DNA of 64,000 nt from Diphasiastrum complanatum (taxonomy: Eukaryota > Streptophyta > Lycopodiopsida > Lycopodiales > Lycopodiaceae), in contig CM055099.1 in NCBI GenBank assembly GCA_029204225.1, forward strand, positions 54,759,373-54,823,372, given 5' to 3'. A program made the position numbers and the translations under genes. Position 1 is the stretch's first letter; the number at the start of each line of letters is the position of its first letter. Below the pieces are notes generated by a model that was not told where the DNA came from, made no database searches, and was given only the letters and a program-made list of their open reading frames with translations. Of this stretch, positions 58,501 through 64,000 are shown one piece after another.

Positions 58501-61500
58501 GCTAAATCCTAGACCCTAAATTCTGTTTTGTTAACAACGAATGACTTTGGCACTGAACAAACATTCCTGGCATTCTTCTAGGCATTAAGAAATAGAGTCT
58601 AGCATCTTATGGTACCATCAATCAAATTCTTATAGCTCATTTCACAATCTAGGGCTAAAAAAGACATGAAAAGTTAGCATCACATTTGTAAGTTGACAGA
58701 TGTGCTATAAAGGCCAAAATCGACATTCTTGGCATTTTTATAGGAATTAAGATACACAGTCTATTATCTTATGGCATCTCAATCGAATGCCTACAGCTCA
58801 GTCGACAAATAGGGCTAAAAGACCACCAAAATAGAGCACCACATTTGTAACTTGATGTACGTGCCGTAATGGCCATAATTGACATCCTTGGCATTCTTGT
58901 AGGCATAAGGAAACACAATCTAGCACCTTACAACACCTAGACTCGAAACTTATAACTAGTTCTGTACATTTATCAAAAATCATATGGGGGCCTACCACAT
59001 ATGGTTCCCACGAACTGTGGTTTGAATAGAACGAATCGTTTAGAGCTCGTTCGAACCGAAAGAAAAAAAGCCCGATTCATTGTTGGATACTAGTCTTAAT
59101 ATTTTATAGTGATACAAATTTCGAGTATTGTGATTTGTGTTTGAACTTTTATCACTTTGGTCTGCTAATCATTCGTGAAGTTGGACTCCGCATTTTTCAG
59201 AATAGATCATTCATGTTTGTTCAATTACATAAATTTTTGTTTGTAGCTCAAATTGCTGAATGCTACCAGAGGTAGCCAGACTACTAGTTTTGATTTTCAA
59301 ATTTCAATGCACAAACATATAGACAAATCAATGCATGTGTCATGAACACAATAGTTACTACTAGTAGCATATAGAGCCTTGTAAATAGCATTCAAAAACT
59401 GTTTTTATAACAATAGAAGGCTTAGCATTATAAAAAATCAAAACAGAGATCTGATTCGGATCGGAAACACTACTACCAAAAACCAGATTCTGATGATTTC
59501 ATGCTCCACACTCGCTTCCCATGGCTGACACTGTGTCCACAGCGTTCCTCTTGTCAAATAGGTACTCGCAGGATGCTGGATCGCCTCAATTGGATTAAGA
59601 AAAGAAAATCTACAGCAAAATCAAATCTGTTGGAAACCTTTGCGATTATACTGCAAAATTTTCTAGGGTTCTGCTGTCTGGAATGTTTACCTTGTTGCAA
59701 CGGAACATGCGTTCCGCTGCAACTATGGAAGAAGTATAGTATTGGCTGCACATGAGAAAAGAATCTGGAAGAGCAAAATTAAATTTGCCACAGGGCATGG
59801 CCATCTCAATAGAATTTGCAATTTTATTGCTAATTGTTTCAGCAACTATGAGAGTACATTATTGGCTGCACATGAGAAAGAATGTGGAGGAGCACATATG
59901 AAGATTCACAACTCAAGGTGAGAGAATAGAAATTGATGAGTTTTCTACAGCCGTAAATGTTTCCCTAACAAGGCTAGCATGGATCTTATAGTTGAACTTC
60001 CAAGAACTAAAAAAAGGACACAAAACTTGTTTGTTTGTGGATAACTTATGCAAGATGCCACATTTGTAGGCGGCAACTTCGAAAGTCACTTCACCGCAGT
60101 TGGTACTTTTATTTAGATTTATCTTTTGACATCATGGATTACATAGGGTGTTTATCACAGATCAAGGATCTTAATTCAATAGCCTATCTTGGAATTTGTT
60201 GCTCGCATCCAGGGCACCAAATTAGCATTTTCTGTTGCATACCATTAAAAAATAAACAGCCTGATAGAACGAGCTAACAGGACCATAAAAGACATGAAAC
60301 TAGCAAGGTCTAAAGTCGAGCATTAGGTCCAATTATTACCAGCAGTGAATTTAACAGTCCTCTGAGCTCAGCATTATAATATACTCCACATAGTTACAAA
60401 TCAAGGATCTTAATATAGTAGCCTTTCTGGAAGCTATTGTTTGCATCCTGGGCACCAAATGGGCATCATCTATCCCCTATCACCCAGAAGCAGATGGCCA
60501 GATGGAATGAGCTGATAGGACCATTGAAGACATGCTATGAGCATTGTCACGATTTGCAGAAATGGCTTATAATGGTCCTTTAAACACACTTATAAGATTT
60601 ATTACACCGTTCTGTGGTGTTTGGCACGAGGTTGTTCCCAATGTTCTTTGTGTGGGAGAAAATCTGACGTTCCATAAAAGTATGACAAATCAAAACTTAT
60701 AAAAACTTTCTGCTTGAGCAATTTCGAGTTCTGGTTGATCGTGTTCTGAAATATGAACATTTCATGAACAAGCCTGCAACTTTTGTTAACTTCACCAGTG
60801 GAAACAATCTCGTAACTTCATTTGCATACATATGCCAAGCATTGGCTGATTCGAAATCATCTATGAAAATAGAATAGAAAATGCAGCAATGACCATTGAC
60901 TTGTATTTTTTCAACTTAGACTAAAGTGTATATTATATACCATCATGACTATATTAGCATGACAATTGCACAATCCATCGTTCGTGACAGCAAGGAAATT
61001 CGTTAAGTACATACAATATGTAGAAGAATTAGATTTGATATATATCCTCTGATGTCTCAAAATAAAATGGCCCCATGTGGGTCATACATGAGAATCATGT
61101 CTGGTACAAAGATGTCACGATACTGCATTCGTTTACATTATACAATCACTACATTACAAGGCATGCCTGCCATTTACAAATTTCACTCCTCAAACCAGCT
61201 ATTATCCGATTCAAACAAGGAAGCCTTGTTTGGAATCAGAATAAAATGATTGGCATAATCTTGTGAAGAATCTATGAATTCCGCCATTGGAAGGCAAAAC
61301 CTTGTCTAGCAATTGAAAATTTTAGGCTGTTTATTCAATGATATGACCATGAAGATGATTTCTCCCTGTATGTTAAATAAGCTACTTCAAGGCTGAAAGG
61401 AGCTTCATTGTCCAAGTTCCCGTTTTATAAAAGCTGTACGTCAAGAAGCAAAATTGTGAACAGCCAAATATTATTCATGTTCTTGCTGTAATTTTCAGCC

Positions 61501-62786
61501 ATGTTTATTGATTATTGTGTTTAAAATTGTACAGAAATGGCTTAACATTGGATAGTAACAAGATCTCCTTCGCTGAGATGATTCAAGATAACGAACAAGA
61601 TTCGAGAGAAGAGAGAGCTTTCCGAATGTGGATCAATAGTCTTGGTATTGAAACTTATGTGAATCAAGTCTTTGAAGATGTTCGAGACGGGTATTTTCAT
61701 TAGACTCAATAAACCTTACTTTTTTCCATTCAATAATCAATTGCCCAGCTTCTTTTATCTTGTATAGATGCAAAGTTTTATAAGTATGGAGGAGTAATGA
61801 TTTATTTTTCAAAGATTTCTTCCTCTGAAGTTATCGTAACAATGTTCTGTCCAATTTCAAATCACTATGGTTCTTTATTGAGTAGGAACGCTGCAGCCAC
61901 TTCATTTTGCCTGGATTTCAGGTGGGTACTTCTAGAAGTCCTGGATAAGGTAGCGAAGGGATCTGTAAACTGGAGGCATGCAAACAAACCTCCTATCAAG
62001 ATGCCATTCAAGAAAGTAGAAAATTGTAACCAGACCATCGAGATTGGAAAAGCTCTACAATTTTCTCTTGTCAATATTGCAGGAAATGACATTGTGCAAG
62101 GCAATAAAAAGCTTATACTTGGTATGTGGCTAATTAAAAGCACTTGATTCTGAAAATACTCATGACGGTAAAACCTTTTTGTAATTGGGTTTTATCTACT
62201 TCCTTTTTTGGCCTTGCTTGGATCCAACCTGCAAAAGGGTTTTGTTTCTTGTATATGACATATACATTTCAGCAAGAGTCATAGTTATCAAGAGGTCCAC
62301 CTCCCTTAAGGCACGTCTTTAAGATGTTTGGCTCTCGTTAGCATTGGTTCCTTTTTGGTTGGATGGATGTCCATATCTCATTTCTCTGTGAGAGCGGTAG
62401 ATAATCCTGACATGCCACATGGCACTTTCTTGATTTTGTGATATCAAATGCTTTCAGGATGTTTCTCTCTCATGAGCATCCGTTAATTTTTGGCTGGATG
62501 GTTGTTTTTATTTCACTCTCTATGAGTGCTGTAAATGATCCTGACATGTCACATGGTACTTCTTGATTTTATGATATCAAATGCTTTCTCGATCTTACAT
62601 GCATTTCATCCCATGGTCGTTTCCTTTTTTGCAGCATTTCTATGGCAATTGATGCGGTATAATGTTCTGCAGTTACTAAAAAACCTCAAGTTACAAGGTA
62701 AAGATGTCTCGGATGCCGATATTCTTCTCTGGGCTAATGAGAAGGTCAGAAGAGCAGGAAAAAGTTCCCGTATGGAAAGCTTTAAG
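30224..62786 (+). CDS. FIM: Fimbrin/plastin actin-bundling protein (11 coding exons visible, 3' end outside window)
   Basis: Fimbrin crosslinks actin filaments through two tandem actin-binding domains, each made of two calponin-homology (CH) domains, after an EF-hand-like head. Exons: 30224-30307, 31168-31338, 31572-31810, 32035-32206, 33463-33501, 33611-33679, 34179-34295, 34925-35136, 61535-61690, 61922-62121, 62635-62786. Every intron is GT-AG and all phases join, giving 537 codons without a stop. Plant family marks include [20 protein letters not shown] at the N-terminus, [20 protein letters not shown] in CH1, and [20 protein letters not shown] in CH3. Plant fimbrins are about 650-700 residues, so the rest of CH4 and the variable tail lie past 64,000. 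An in-frame ATG at 30,179 would add 15 residues; 30,224 is preferred because its context aligns with the family N-terminus. The gene looks functional. Confidence 0.93.
31168..31338 (+). CDS. FIM: Fimbrin exon 2 (EF-hand-like head)
   Basis: 57 codons between ATACAG| and [25 protein letters not shown] and [10 protein letters not shown] keep the family positions of the two EF-like loops. As in plant fimbrins, the usual set of calcium-binding acidic residues is not obvious. Phase 0 at both ends. Confidence 0.9.
31572..31810 (+). CDS. FIM: Fimbrin exon 3 (linker and start of CH1)
   Basis: Acceptor TTGCAG|ATG, donor TTTC|GTATGC, 239 bases, leaving two bases of a Ser codon completed by exon 4. It contains [20 protein letters not shown] and [13 protein letters not shown], the first helices of CH1. 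Confidence 0.92.
32035..32206 (+). CDS. FIM: Fimbrin exon 4 (CH1)
   Basis: Acceptor CTTGCAG|T, donor GGCAGA|GTAAGT (a perfect consensus donor). It encodes [17 protein letters not shown] and the strongly conserved [20 protein letters not shown] block, then [10 protein letters not shown]. Confidence 0.95.
32207..33462 (+). other. Fimbrin intron 4 (1.26 kb)
   Basis: No gene. It contains a tRNA-like A-box phrase at 32,655-32,666 (see rejected items) and two related phrases around 32,850-33,030. GT-AG ends. Confidence 0.7.
33463..33501 (+). CDS. FIM: Fimbrin exon 5 (39-base micro-exon, end of CH1)
   Basis: 13 codons, [13 protein letters not shown], between CTTCAG| and AAG|GTAATT. It is too short for an ORF scan but fits the family sequence exactly between exons 4 and 6, and its phase is 0 at both ends. 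Confidence 0.92.
33611..33679 (+). CDS. FIM: Fimbrin exon 6 (CH1-CH2 linker)
   Basis: 23 codons ([20 protein letters not shown], then DTE) between TACCAG| and GAG|GTGAGG, phase 0. It forms the linker between CH1 and CH2. Confidence 0.92.
34179..34295 (+). CDS. FIM: Fimbrin exon 7 (start of CH2)
   Basis: 39 codons between GGTTAG| and [29 protein letters not shown] is the CH2 actin-contact helix block of fimbrins. Phase 0. Confidence 0.94.
34925..35136 (+). CDS. FIM: Fimbrin exon 8 (CH2, last exon before the giant intron)
   Basis: 212 bases between TACAG| and CAAAG|GTAATC. It encodes [20 protein letters not shown] through [12 protein letters not shown] and ends with two bases of an Arg codon. 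The end of this exon is the end of CH2 and of actin-binding domain 1. Confidence 0.94.
37250..38486 (+). pseudogene. Tat-like Ty3 integrase (intronic copy)
   Basis: It shows [20 protein letters not shown], the zinc region ([31 protein letters not shown]), and the core ([10 protein letters not shown], then SDCGSHFVN and [16 protein letters not shown]). The C-terminal tail at 38,223-38,486 is intact. Stops or frame changes fall near 37,402, 37,734 and 38,057. The core reads SDCG where its sister reads SDRG. It is better preserved than the copy at 9,731. Confidence 0.87.
38487..39546 (+). other. Post-integrase spacer with two-orientation CTCTCGCAGAG motifs
   Basis: Non-coding, aligned with 19,857-20,796. 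Repeats of AACYYTCGCAGRG and its reverse complement CTCTGCGAGAGTT occur near 38,828, 38,882, 38,924, 39,216, 39,247, 39,362, 39,395 and 39,425. AGATC-rich phrases fill 38,560-38,700. A GC-rich foldback interrupts it. Confidence 0.65.
38962..39192. mobile_element. GC-rich foldback insertion (MITE-like)
   Basis: Both ends are dense in CCGGACGCG/CGCGTCC words: the left end reads GGGTCCGGGCCGGACGCGGG and the right end, reversed, GCGGACCCCGGACGCGAACG. A very AT-rich centre (39,040-39,110) separates them. The sister spacer at 20,470 lacks the segment. The flanking CAGACATGA and CAGACAAGC may be a decayed target duplication. It has no coding capacity. Confidence 0.6.
39547..39554 (+). promoter_or_regulatory. 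TATA box ahead of the Ty3 extra ORF (copy 3)
   Basis: TATATAAG in the context CTCTATATAAGGGGGG, followed by AATTCGAGTCATTTGG and CGAAGCTCTTGCC. It is conserved with copies 1 and 2. The extra ORF is cut off by LINE sequence ~150 bases later. Confidence 0.55.
39715..40336 (+). pseudogene. LINE-1 copy A, RT C-terminal part (left half, split by chromovirus)
   Basis: Frame-broken LINE ORF2: [58 protein letters not shown]. These match LINE copy C at 53,870-54,350. It is 5'-truncated inside the RT domain. The sequence is cut at 40,336 by the chromovirus LTR and resumes at 46,670 in the same protein region. Confidence 0.88.
40337..40558 (+). repeat. 111-bp tandem duplication at the 5' LTR edge
   Basis: Units 40,337-40,447 and 40,448-40,558 differ at two positions (CTAGGG/CTAGAG and CCAGTG/CCAGCG). 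At both positions the outer unit agrees with the 3' LTR. Each unit starts at the LTR terminus TGTTACG. Confidence 0.95.
40337..40805 (+). repeat. 5' LTR of the chromovirus, with 111-bp terminal duplication
   Basis: It begins TGTTACGAGCTCGTAACC and ends CTATTACA, 469 bases. The first 111 bases (40,337-40,447) are repeated at once as 40,448-40,558. Without the extra unit it would be 358 bases, exactly the length of the 3' LTR. The phrase CTCTATATCA near 40,731 is the best TATA candidate. Confidence 0.95.
40807..40818 (+). promoter_or_regulatory. Primer-binding site, initiator tRNA-Met type
   Basis: TGGTATCAGAGC, one base after the 5' LTR, is the classical plant LTR-element PBS complementary to the 3' end of initiator tRNA-Met. 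Confidence 0.95.
40819..41516 (+). other. Chromovirus untranslated leader
   Basis: About 700 bases between PBS and gag-pol start. Only short open frames are present. The phrase GCAGGTCCAGCGCTG occurs twice (near 41,080 and 41,170) and AGCTCAGCGCTG near 40,993. A packaging or structural role is possible but not shown. Confidence 0.6.
41517..46295 (+). CDS. Chromovirus gag-pol polyprotein, 1592 residues, intact
   Basis: One open frame encodes, in order: an acidic N-terminus; Retrotrans_gag (about 120-280); zinc knuckle [14 protein letters not shown] (from residue 345); protease DDGATHNFI (D434-D435-G-A, where DSGA or DTGA is usual); RT with [10 protein letters not shown] (D781, D782); RNase H with [10 protein letters not shown] (D929). 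A Ser/Glu/Asp-rich linker (about 1085-1130) follows. Integrase has an HHCC region and catalytic D1242, D1303 and E1339, the last two separated by 35 residues. A C-terminal chromodomain ([20 protein letters not shown], about 1545-1585) follows. All domains needed for a cycle are present with no stop. Chromodomains of this family bind histone marks and guide integration. The ATG is the first in frame after the leader. Expression is not known. Confidence 0.96.
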   Translation: MTTPQGPDQPQERGFDELETEALAYRKGKEPMEVEEQEQFAEELDELVTKEQFLQLVTEVDELKLALANFKSSVDDSFAELKNLILSSAKGSLPSTSQLSPSPLPSVSGETLRSHPSVFKDLKPPTFNGEEKDRNADILQTFLSKWKNIHALKQTPDHLQAIEASLSLGPMAYKWWLNLQETGQTPRSWKAFEEAFLREFLPENELDRAWEAWERTVMDKSLIQYISQYREAILKIKNMDDYQKIRGFVRGLKDEYKVEVQRNSPTTLEQALRYAQIYDDSVGRKRARQQPLSEQLPQKDFQFKKKFLKRKKEDKFKGEAPQKRPSLIQPLKPDDFEKAKQERLCFVCMGKGHTVRQCPKGPFTKKDKKQVHLVQTVCFPSDSAASEIKVYHEDHEHCCQLTSAMLARPFSFGPHDLVRMHGKVGNQSVRVMVDDGATHNFINHTLVKKLKLPEVPSQHRYIVSLAKGEDKKIWETMVSKLNLGIQGYQDQINFQIMHLDRTDIVLGRDWLYSLGPSLHRNYQENTLSFQYKGREIQLHGEHDVPNSPMVCSSELCQLIGDEDHQVFLCDFQFIPEVSISSSIQQKISKLETLLSKFKDVFPEDLPHGLPPSREVDHVINLVPGTAPVSKPLYRVSRTEDEEITRQLTDYLGKGQIQTSSSPWASPVLLVKKKEGSMRLCVDYRALNKVTIKNKYPMPRADELFDQLDGAKFFSKIDLRSGYHQVRIKSEDVSKTAFRTRHGHYEFKVMPFGLTNAPATFMTLMNSVLRPYLGKFVVVFLDDILVYSKTRKEHLKHLRKVFRLLRKHKLYAKQSKCEFFVEEVAYLGHIISSDGIKMDPNKVKAILSWLRPQNILELQIFLGLAGYYRRFVKEYAQIAVPMTNLLKGKGKEFIWESAQQESFDALKTALATAPVLKVVDPNQPFVVETDASDFAVGAVLTQGGRPVAFESKKLEPAQTRYSAYEKELFSIVHALKTWRHYLYGANFEVLTDHESLRYLCNQPELRGRKARWAELMQEFDMSIRYRRGKFNTVADALSRMPMINELSFTQIRNELLESLRGKCQHDAFFSIIWNSVQNRQLQTPEPVPGAGASSSKNTAASVEDDDESEYTSSDDVEDSEPVLPKQTPVVEGQLTQGFKWKQYSIQDEYLLYRDRVCVPNSEDYRQQVLYECHDNPSAGHPGIQKTYELLRRQFFWPSMKKDVHQYVTSCQKCQVNKAERLKAGGLLHPLEIPAGKWESISMDFIVGLPKTQKGNDAIWVTVDRLTKMAHFIPTKTTVRAPELARLFVDGLFKLYGLPSGIVSDRDSKFTGNFWKAVFHHLHTKLNMSTTDHPQTDGQTERVNQVLEDMLRAYVSKKQTNWEEYLSILEFAYNSTKHLATGYSPFMLMYGFQPRSPTAVGFKQEKVEAARNFLEDLNQMIEHAKRSIRQSQDRARHYADPHRRDVQFSTGEKVYLRVPVDSKTLKSGVCAKLSPRYCGPFTISRRLGEVTYELELPHSSKVFPVFHVSQLRKALTRSDNLVGDSVLVLPLDPQQPPHEPEEILDSRETQTRHTLYREYLVKWNDQPVENATWERGSVLRKIFPDFVLEDQDGS
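46294..46306 (+). promoter_or_regulatory. Polypurine tract of the chromovirus
   Basis: AAGGGGGAGGGAG lies between the gag-pol stop and the 3' LTR start TGTTACG, and overlaps the TAA. Confidence 0.93.
46307..46664 (+). repeat. 3' LTR of the chromovirus
   Basis: 358 bases, TGTTACG...ATTACA, without the terminal duplication seen in the 5' LTR. It is followed by CACTT, the target duplication, and by resumed LINE sequence. Confidence 0.97.
46670..47612 (+). pseudogene. LINE-1 copy A, C-terminal part and 3' end
   Basis: It continues the ORF2 C-terminus: [18 protein letters not shown], then the zinc-binding block [20 protein letters not shown] and [17 protein letters not shown] frame change lies near 46,790. 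After the Arg/Asp-rich end (about 47,380) there is ~200 bp of AT-rich untranslated DNA ending in (CA)10 at 47,593-47,612. The (CA)n may be its 3' tail. Confidence 0.85.
47613..49973 (+). mobile_element. LINE-1 copy B, 5'-truncated, internally deleted, (CT)n tail
   Basis: It begins inside the endonuclease C-terminus ([28 protein letters not shown]). Near 47,790 it jumps directly to the RT ([20 protein letters not shown]), so ~0.85 kb present in copy C is missing. RT continues with [38 protein letters not shown] and the catalytic [12 protein letters not shown]. Frames change near 47,865 and 48,060, and a TAG lies at 48,855-48,857. The end is GACATTAATAAA followed by (CT)n at 49,947-49,973. Confidence 0.88.
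48057..49589 (+). pseudogene. LINE copy B ORF2: RT palm/thumb and C-terminal zinc region
   Basis: The open part 48,057-48,857 carries the YADD catalytic box, [16 protein letters not shown] and [20 protein letters not shown]. After the stop the frame resumes with [20 protein letters not shown]. It ends at 49,218-49,589 with [20 protein letters not shown] and [14 protein letters not shown], the C-X2-C...H...C block typical of L1-type ORF2 C-termini. Confidence 0.85.
49974..50613 (+). other. GC-rich 5' untranslated region of LINE copy C
   Basis: Degenerate tandem repeats of CTGATCCGCTCCTGTCCTGG-like phrases (50,040-50,280) are followed by (CT)n(CG)n at 50,292-50,349 and a CTGCTGACGCC repeat (50,370-50,420). 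The composition is sharply different from the AT-rich intron. Position just ahead of ORF1 suggests the LINE's internal promoter region. Confidence 0.6.
50614..51873 (+). pseudogene. LINE ORF1: Pro-rich repeats, coiled coil, RNA-binding-like domain
   Basis: The N-terminal part is a Pro/Thr/Ser/Leu-rich domain with a 20-residue in-frame repeat (60-bp unit at 50,683, 50,743 and 50,803). A coiled-coil region follows ([37 protein letters not shown]). Then comes a segment resembling L1 ORF1 RRM and C-terminal domains ([54 protein letters not shown]). One TAA at 51,088-51,090 splits it in a constant frame. The 3' end overlaps ORF2 by ~190 bases in another frame. ORF1 proteins bind LINE RNA. Confidence 0.72.
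50683..50862 (+). repeat. 60-bp tandem repeat within LINE ORF1, three units
   Basis: Units start at 50,683, 50,743 and 50,803 with the phrase CCCTC(G/A)CTGG; the third is incomplete. The period is a multiple of three and keeps the Pro-rich frame open. Confidence 0.9.
51687..52560 (+). pseudogene. LINE ORF2 endonuclease domain
   Basis: AP-endonuclease-like: [11 protein letters not shown] (the N-terminal Asn), [11 protein letters not shown] (the catalytic Glu region), [12 protein letters not shown] (the GDFN box), and GGHSVVNYF... [11 protein letters not shown] (the C-terminal SDH box). A TAG at 52,335-52,337 interrupts the frame, which continues unchanged after it. This enzyme nicks target DNA for target-primed reverse transcription. 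Confidence 0.88.
52561..54203 (+). pseudogene. LINE ORF2 reverse transcriptase domain
   Basis: RT blocks in order: [100 protein letters not shown], and after a frameshift near 53,745 [14 protein letters not shown]. The thumb continues with [20 protein letters not shown]. Only the single frameshift and the upstream stop break this part. Confidence 0.9.
54204..54357 (+). repeat. Perfect 77-bp tandem duplication in LINE ORF2
   Basis: Copies 54,204-54,280 and 54,281-54,357 appear identical base for base. As 77 is not a multiple of three, it shifts the ORF2 frame. It is therefore a recent, inactivating event. Confidence 0.95.
54313..55359 (+). pseudogene. LINE ORF2 C-terminal domain
   Basis: 348 open codons after the duplication: [40 protein letters not shown], and the zinc-type block [20 protein letters not shown] followed by [15 protein letters not shown]. 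The last ~90 residues are Arg/Gln/His-rich ([15 protein letters not shown]). Stop at 55,357-55,359. Confidence 0.85.
55521..55582 (+). repeat. (TTTC)n(TC)n tail of LINE copy C
   Basis: It directly follows GACATTAATAAAA of the LINE 3' end. The same GACATTAATAAA followed by CT repeat ends copy B at 49,947. Confidence 0.92.
55583..56420. other. Unassigned stretch with C-rich tract
   Basis: No gene is recognised. A near-pure C tract (55,756-55,775) and a pyrimidine-rich stretch to 55,880 occur. Minus-strand sequence from 56,400 downwards could be further decayed transposon, but no motif remains. Confidence 0.45.
56430..58173 (-). pseudogene. Decayed hAT-type transposase (DUF659), antisense to fimbrin
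   Basis: On the minus strand, several frames carry pieces of the plant hAT transposase: [20 protein letters not shown] (near 57,900), [11 protein letters not shown] and [15 protein letters not shown] (57,480-57,550), [16 protein letters not shown] (near 57,350-57,400) and [18 protein letters not shown] (57,030-57,090). The order matches the family's DUF659 region and its downstream part. Many stops make it non-functional. No terminal inverted repeats or 8-bp duplication were located. Confidence 0.72.
58174..58554. other. Unassigned stretch
   Basis: No coding or repeat signal was recognised. It may be the 5' flank of the hAT relic. Confidence 0.4.
58555..58970. repeat. ~160-bp tandem repeat, about 2.6 copies
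   Basis: The phrase TTGGCATT followed by TAGGCAT or TAGGAATTAAG recurs near 58,569, 58,731 and 58,890 (spacing 162 and 159). Between them lie TCTAGCATCTTATGG-like, ATAGGGCTAAAA-like and CACATTTGTAA-like phrases in the same order. Non-coding; family unknown. Confidence 0.8.
58971..60149. other. Intron sequence with one short direct repeat, no gene
   Basis: The phrase TATTGGCTGCACATGAGAAA occurs at about 59,740 and again 120 bases later, with partly matching flanks. Otherwise nothing is recognised. Confidence 0.5.
60150..60290 (+). pseudogene. Ty3 integrase core relic 1
   Basis: It retains the string order of an integrase core: a TCACAGATCAAGGATC phrase (the S-D-Q-G box), then HPGHQISIF, and QPDRTS followed by a DHKRHE-like end (the D-G-Q-x-E-R box). 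No open frame longer than 80 codons. Confidence 0.6.
60395..60640 (+). pseudogene. Ty3 integrase core relic 2
   Basis: It aligns with relic 1 and extends further: [41 protein letters not shown]. These are the YHP-x-x-DGQ-x-E box and the following AYN block of a Ty3 integrase. Stops interrupt it. Relic 1 and relic 2 start with the same ATCAAGGATCTTAAT phrase 240 bases apart. Confidence 0.7.
60641..61534 (+). other. End of fimbrin intron 8
   Basis: AT-rich, no element recognised. It ends in a TTAAAATTGTACAG acceptor. Confidence 0.6.
61535..61690 (+). CDS. FIM: Fimbrin exon 9 (start of CH3)
   Basis: Acceptor TGTACAG|A completes the Arg codon; donor GACGG|GTATTT. The exon reads [17 protein letters not shown] and then [20 protein letters not shown], the first CH3 helices. 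It joins exon 8 in phase across 26.4 kb. Confidence 0.93.
61922..62121 (+). CDS. FIM: Fimbrin exon 10 (CH3)
   Basis: Acceptor TTTCAG|G, donor CTTG|GTATGT. It encodes [40 protein letters not shown] and [19 protein letters not shown], the most conserved part of CH3. Confidence 0.95.
62635..62786 (+). CDS. FIM: Fimbrin exon 11 (end of CH3, start of CH4)
   Basis: Acceptor TTGCAG|CA, donor AAG|GTAGGC, ending in phase 0. It encodes [20 protein letters not shown] and then [20 protein letters not shown] followed by RMESFK. The next exon (CH4, beginning after ESFK) was not found before 64,000. Confidence 0.93.
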
Positions 62787-64000
62787 GTAGGCTCTTAGAT
62801 TAGCCTTGTACAGAAAAATGACTTGAACCATTGAACTTGACAGAAAAGTACCTATGAATATTGTTGACCTGAAATTGTGAATGGTATAAGTTGGATCTGT
62901 CAAAACCATAGAATGTGCATATCAGATTGAGAAAACATTTCATACAAGATAACAGATTGGATTCCATTAAGTTCACTTTGCAGATGGCCTGTGACATGCA
63001 AAATATTGTGATGGGACGCCATATTGTTCTTGCCAGGAAAATGATGGTTTTGTCTTAAAGTTCTGTTAATGGACGTGTATTGAAAAGTCTTTTTAATTGG
63101 TGGTAGTAGTGATTGGGACTATTCAGCTACAAGTATCGATGTTAGGTTTTTCCCTCTAAGTACCTCCTAAAATGTTGTAGTGGGCTCACAGTAGCAGGCT
63201 AAGATAATAACCACTATGACAATTGAGGAAAAATGCGTAACACCTTGCTTGTGTTGTTGTACTGAAAACGATGATCACCATGAAATCACATAATATTCAT
63301 CAACAATCATCATTGCAAGCATCAATCTCTTCACATTCTAGAAAGACATACACACAGGAAATAAAAAAACACAAACGTTTTTTGTTGCAATGGATTGAGT
63401 TTGACAAAAGCTCCTATAGCCTCATTTGGAAGGGGTATGGATACCGCAATGGTATCCACTTTCAGGTGGTGCATCCTGATTCCTATCTGTTAAAAGTATG
63501 GCTTAGTGTGTGGCCTGAATGAGGTTTCCACATAATCGAGGGTTCTGCACATCAAGTCTGAGTTCAGACCAGTCAAATTCATGAGGGTATGAACTTGGAT
63601 TTACTTGACTATCAGGACCCATCGCCAGGGCTCCTACTCATTATCTGGATGGAGGATCTGATAAGTGGAGTGTGAACACTTGGAGGGCATCTCCTCCCAT
63701 GCAGATCTTGTCCAGAAGGAATAGAGCGCACTAGATCCAACTGATTTTCTTTAAGGACCTGGTGAAAAAAAGTGAGTAGAAGAACAAGTGATCCATAATA
63801 AGAGAGATGAAGCTCAATGGTCCCCTCATATCTGGACCACACAATGTTTGGTTGGGTAGGTTTGTCCACCATCCGATTCCGTTATGGTTCTATGGGTTCG
63901 ACAACCTAGTCTTTGGTCCTTGGTGTAGGTCTTGAAAACATGACTAAGTCCTTTTACACCTAAGACATGACCAGGCACAAATTGCAATTGACTTACACTG
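62787..64000 (+). other. Fimbrin intron 11 (incomplete)
   Basis: It starts GTAGGC. No CH4 exon was found up to the window end. Short open frames (63,271-63,522 and a minus-strand frame at 63,612-63,872) show no motif; the latter contains WSRYEGTIELHLSYYG, which was not recognised. Confidence 0.55.

Larger units (their letters stand above)
35137..61534 (+). other. Fimbrin intron 8, 26.4 kb, packed with transposable elements
   Basis: It begins GTAATC and ends TACAG, and joins exons 8 and 9 in phase. Its first 1.9 kb (35,137-37,000) and last ~0.9 kb are unremarkable. Between them lie a deleted Ty3 element, three LINEs, one intact chromovirus, an hAT relic, tandem repeats and integrase relics. 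All LINE and LTR elements are in the sense direction; the hAT relic is antisense. Confidence 0.9.

Noticed and set aside
62970-63060. Possible fimbrin exon 12 after a TTTGCAG acceptor-like site
   Set aside because: The sequence following it does not encode the CH4 start, so the next exon is presumed to lie beyond the window.

Overview
The window is nuclear DNA of a land plant with a large, repeat-rich genome. The evidence is a spliced plant-type fimbrin gene with GT-AG introns, one of them 26.4 kb long, set among Ty1/copia, Ty3/gypsy, LINE and hAT elements with plant-type primer-binding sites (initiator tRNA-Met and tRNA-Asp). Long TE-filled introns and LINEs with an unusual coiled-coil ORF1 would fit a seed-free vascular plant or a gymnosperm, but the sequence alone does not fix the lineage. 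There are no bacterial features, rRNA genes or CRISPR arrays.

Layout, left half (about 1-29,300): nested and chimeric retroelements. A broken Ty1/copia element (1-3,745) abuts a 60-bp LTR stump and tRNA-Asp-type PBS of a Tat/Athila-like Ty3 element (3,845-15,001). That element has gag, protease, RT-RNase H, integrase and an extra coiled-coil ORF ahead of its 3' LTR. A second copy of the same family lies head-to-head on the minus strand (LTR 15,758-16,708; body to about 19,085). A copia pol fragment sits exactly between the two LTR ends. Further copia pieces lie inside the extra ORF, inside the minus LTR and at the far edge. A third copy's integrase tail and leader follow (19,575-20,830). Next is an internally deleted minus-strand chromovirus (about 21,100-25,539), whose gag 5' end is mirrored by an inverted copy. 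The two arms make a ~485-bp hairpin around a 21-bp spacer (25,057-26,046).

Right half (about 29,600-64,000): a fimbrin/plastin gene on the + strand. Eleven coding exons are visible (30,224-62,786), 537 codons with all phases matching. They encode the EF-hand-like head, CH1, CH2, CH3 and the start of CH4; the C-terminal exons lie beyond the window. Exons 1-8 are compact (30.2-35.1 kb). Intron 8 (35,137-61,534) falls between actin-binding domain 1 and actin-binding domain 2.

Intron 8 contents, mostly in the sense orientation: a Ty3 copy lacking RT/RNase H (about 37,040-39,700); a 5'-truncated LINE (39,715-47,590); and, inserted in that LINE, an apparently intact 6.3-kb chromovirus (40,337-46,664, TSD CACTT, 1592-aa gag-pol with chromodomain). 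Then come a second LINE (to 49,973), a third near-complete LINE with ORF1 and ORF2 (about 50,000-55,582), an antisense hAT transposase relic (56,430-58,173), a ~160-bp tandem repeat and two decayed Ty3 integrase fragments.

The only gene likely to serve the host is fimbrin, which bundles actin filaments. The other coding capacity is retrotransposon or transposon, and the 40.3-46.7 kb chromovirus is the only element that looks potentially autonomous.
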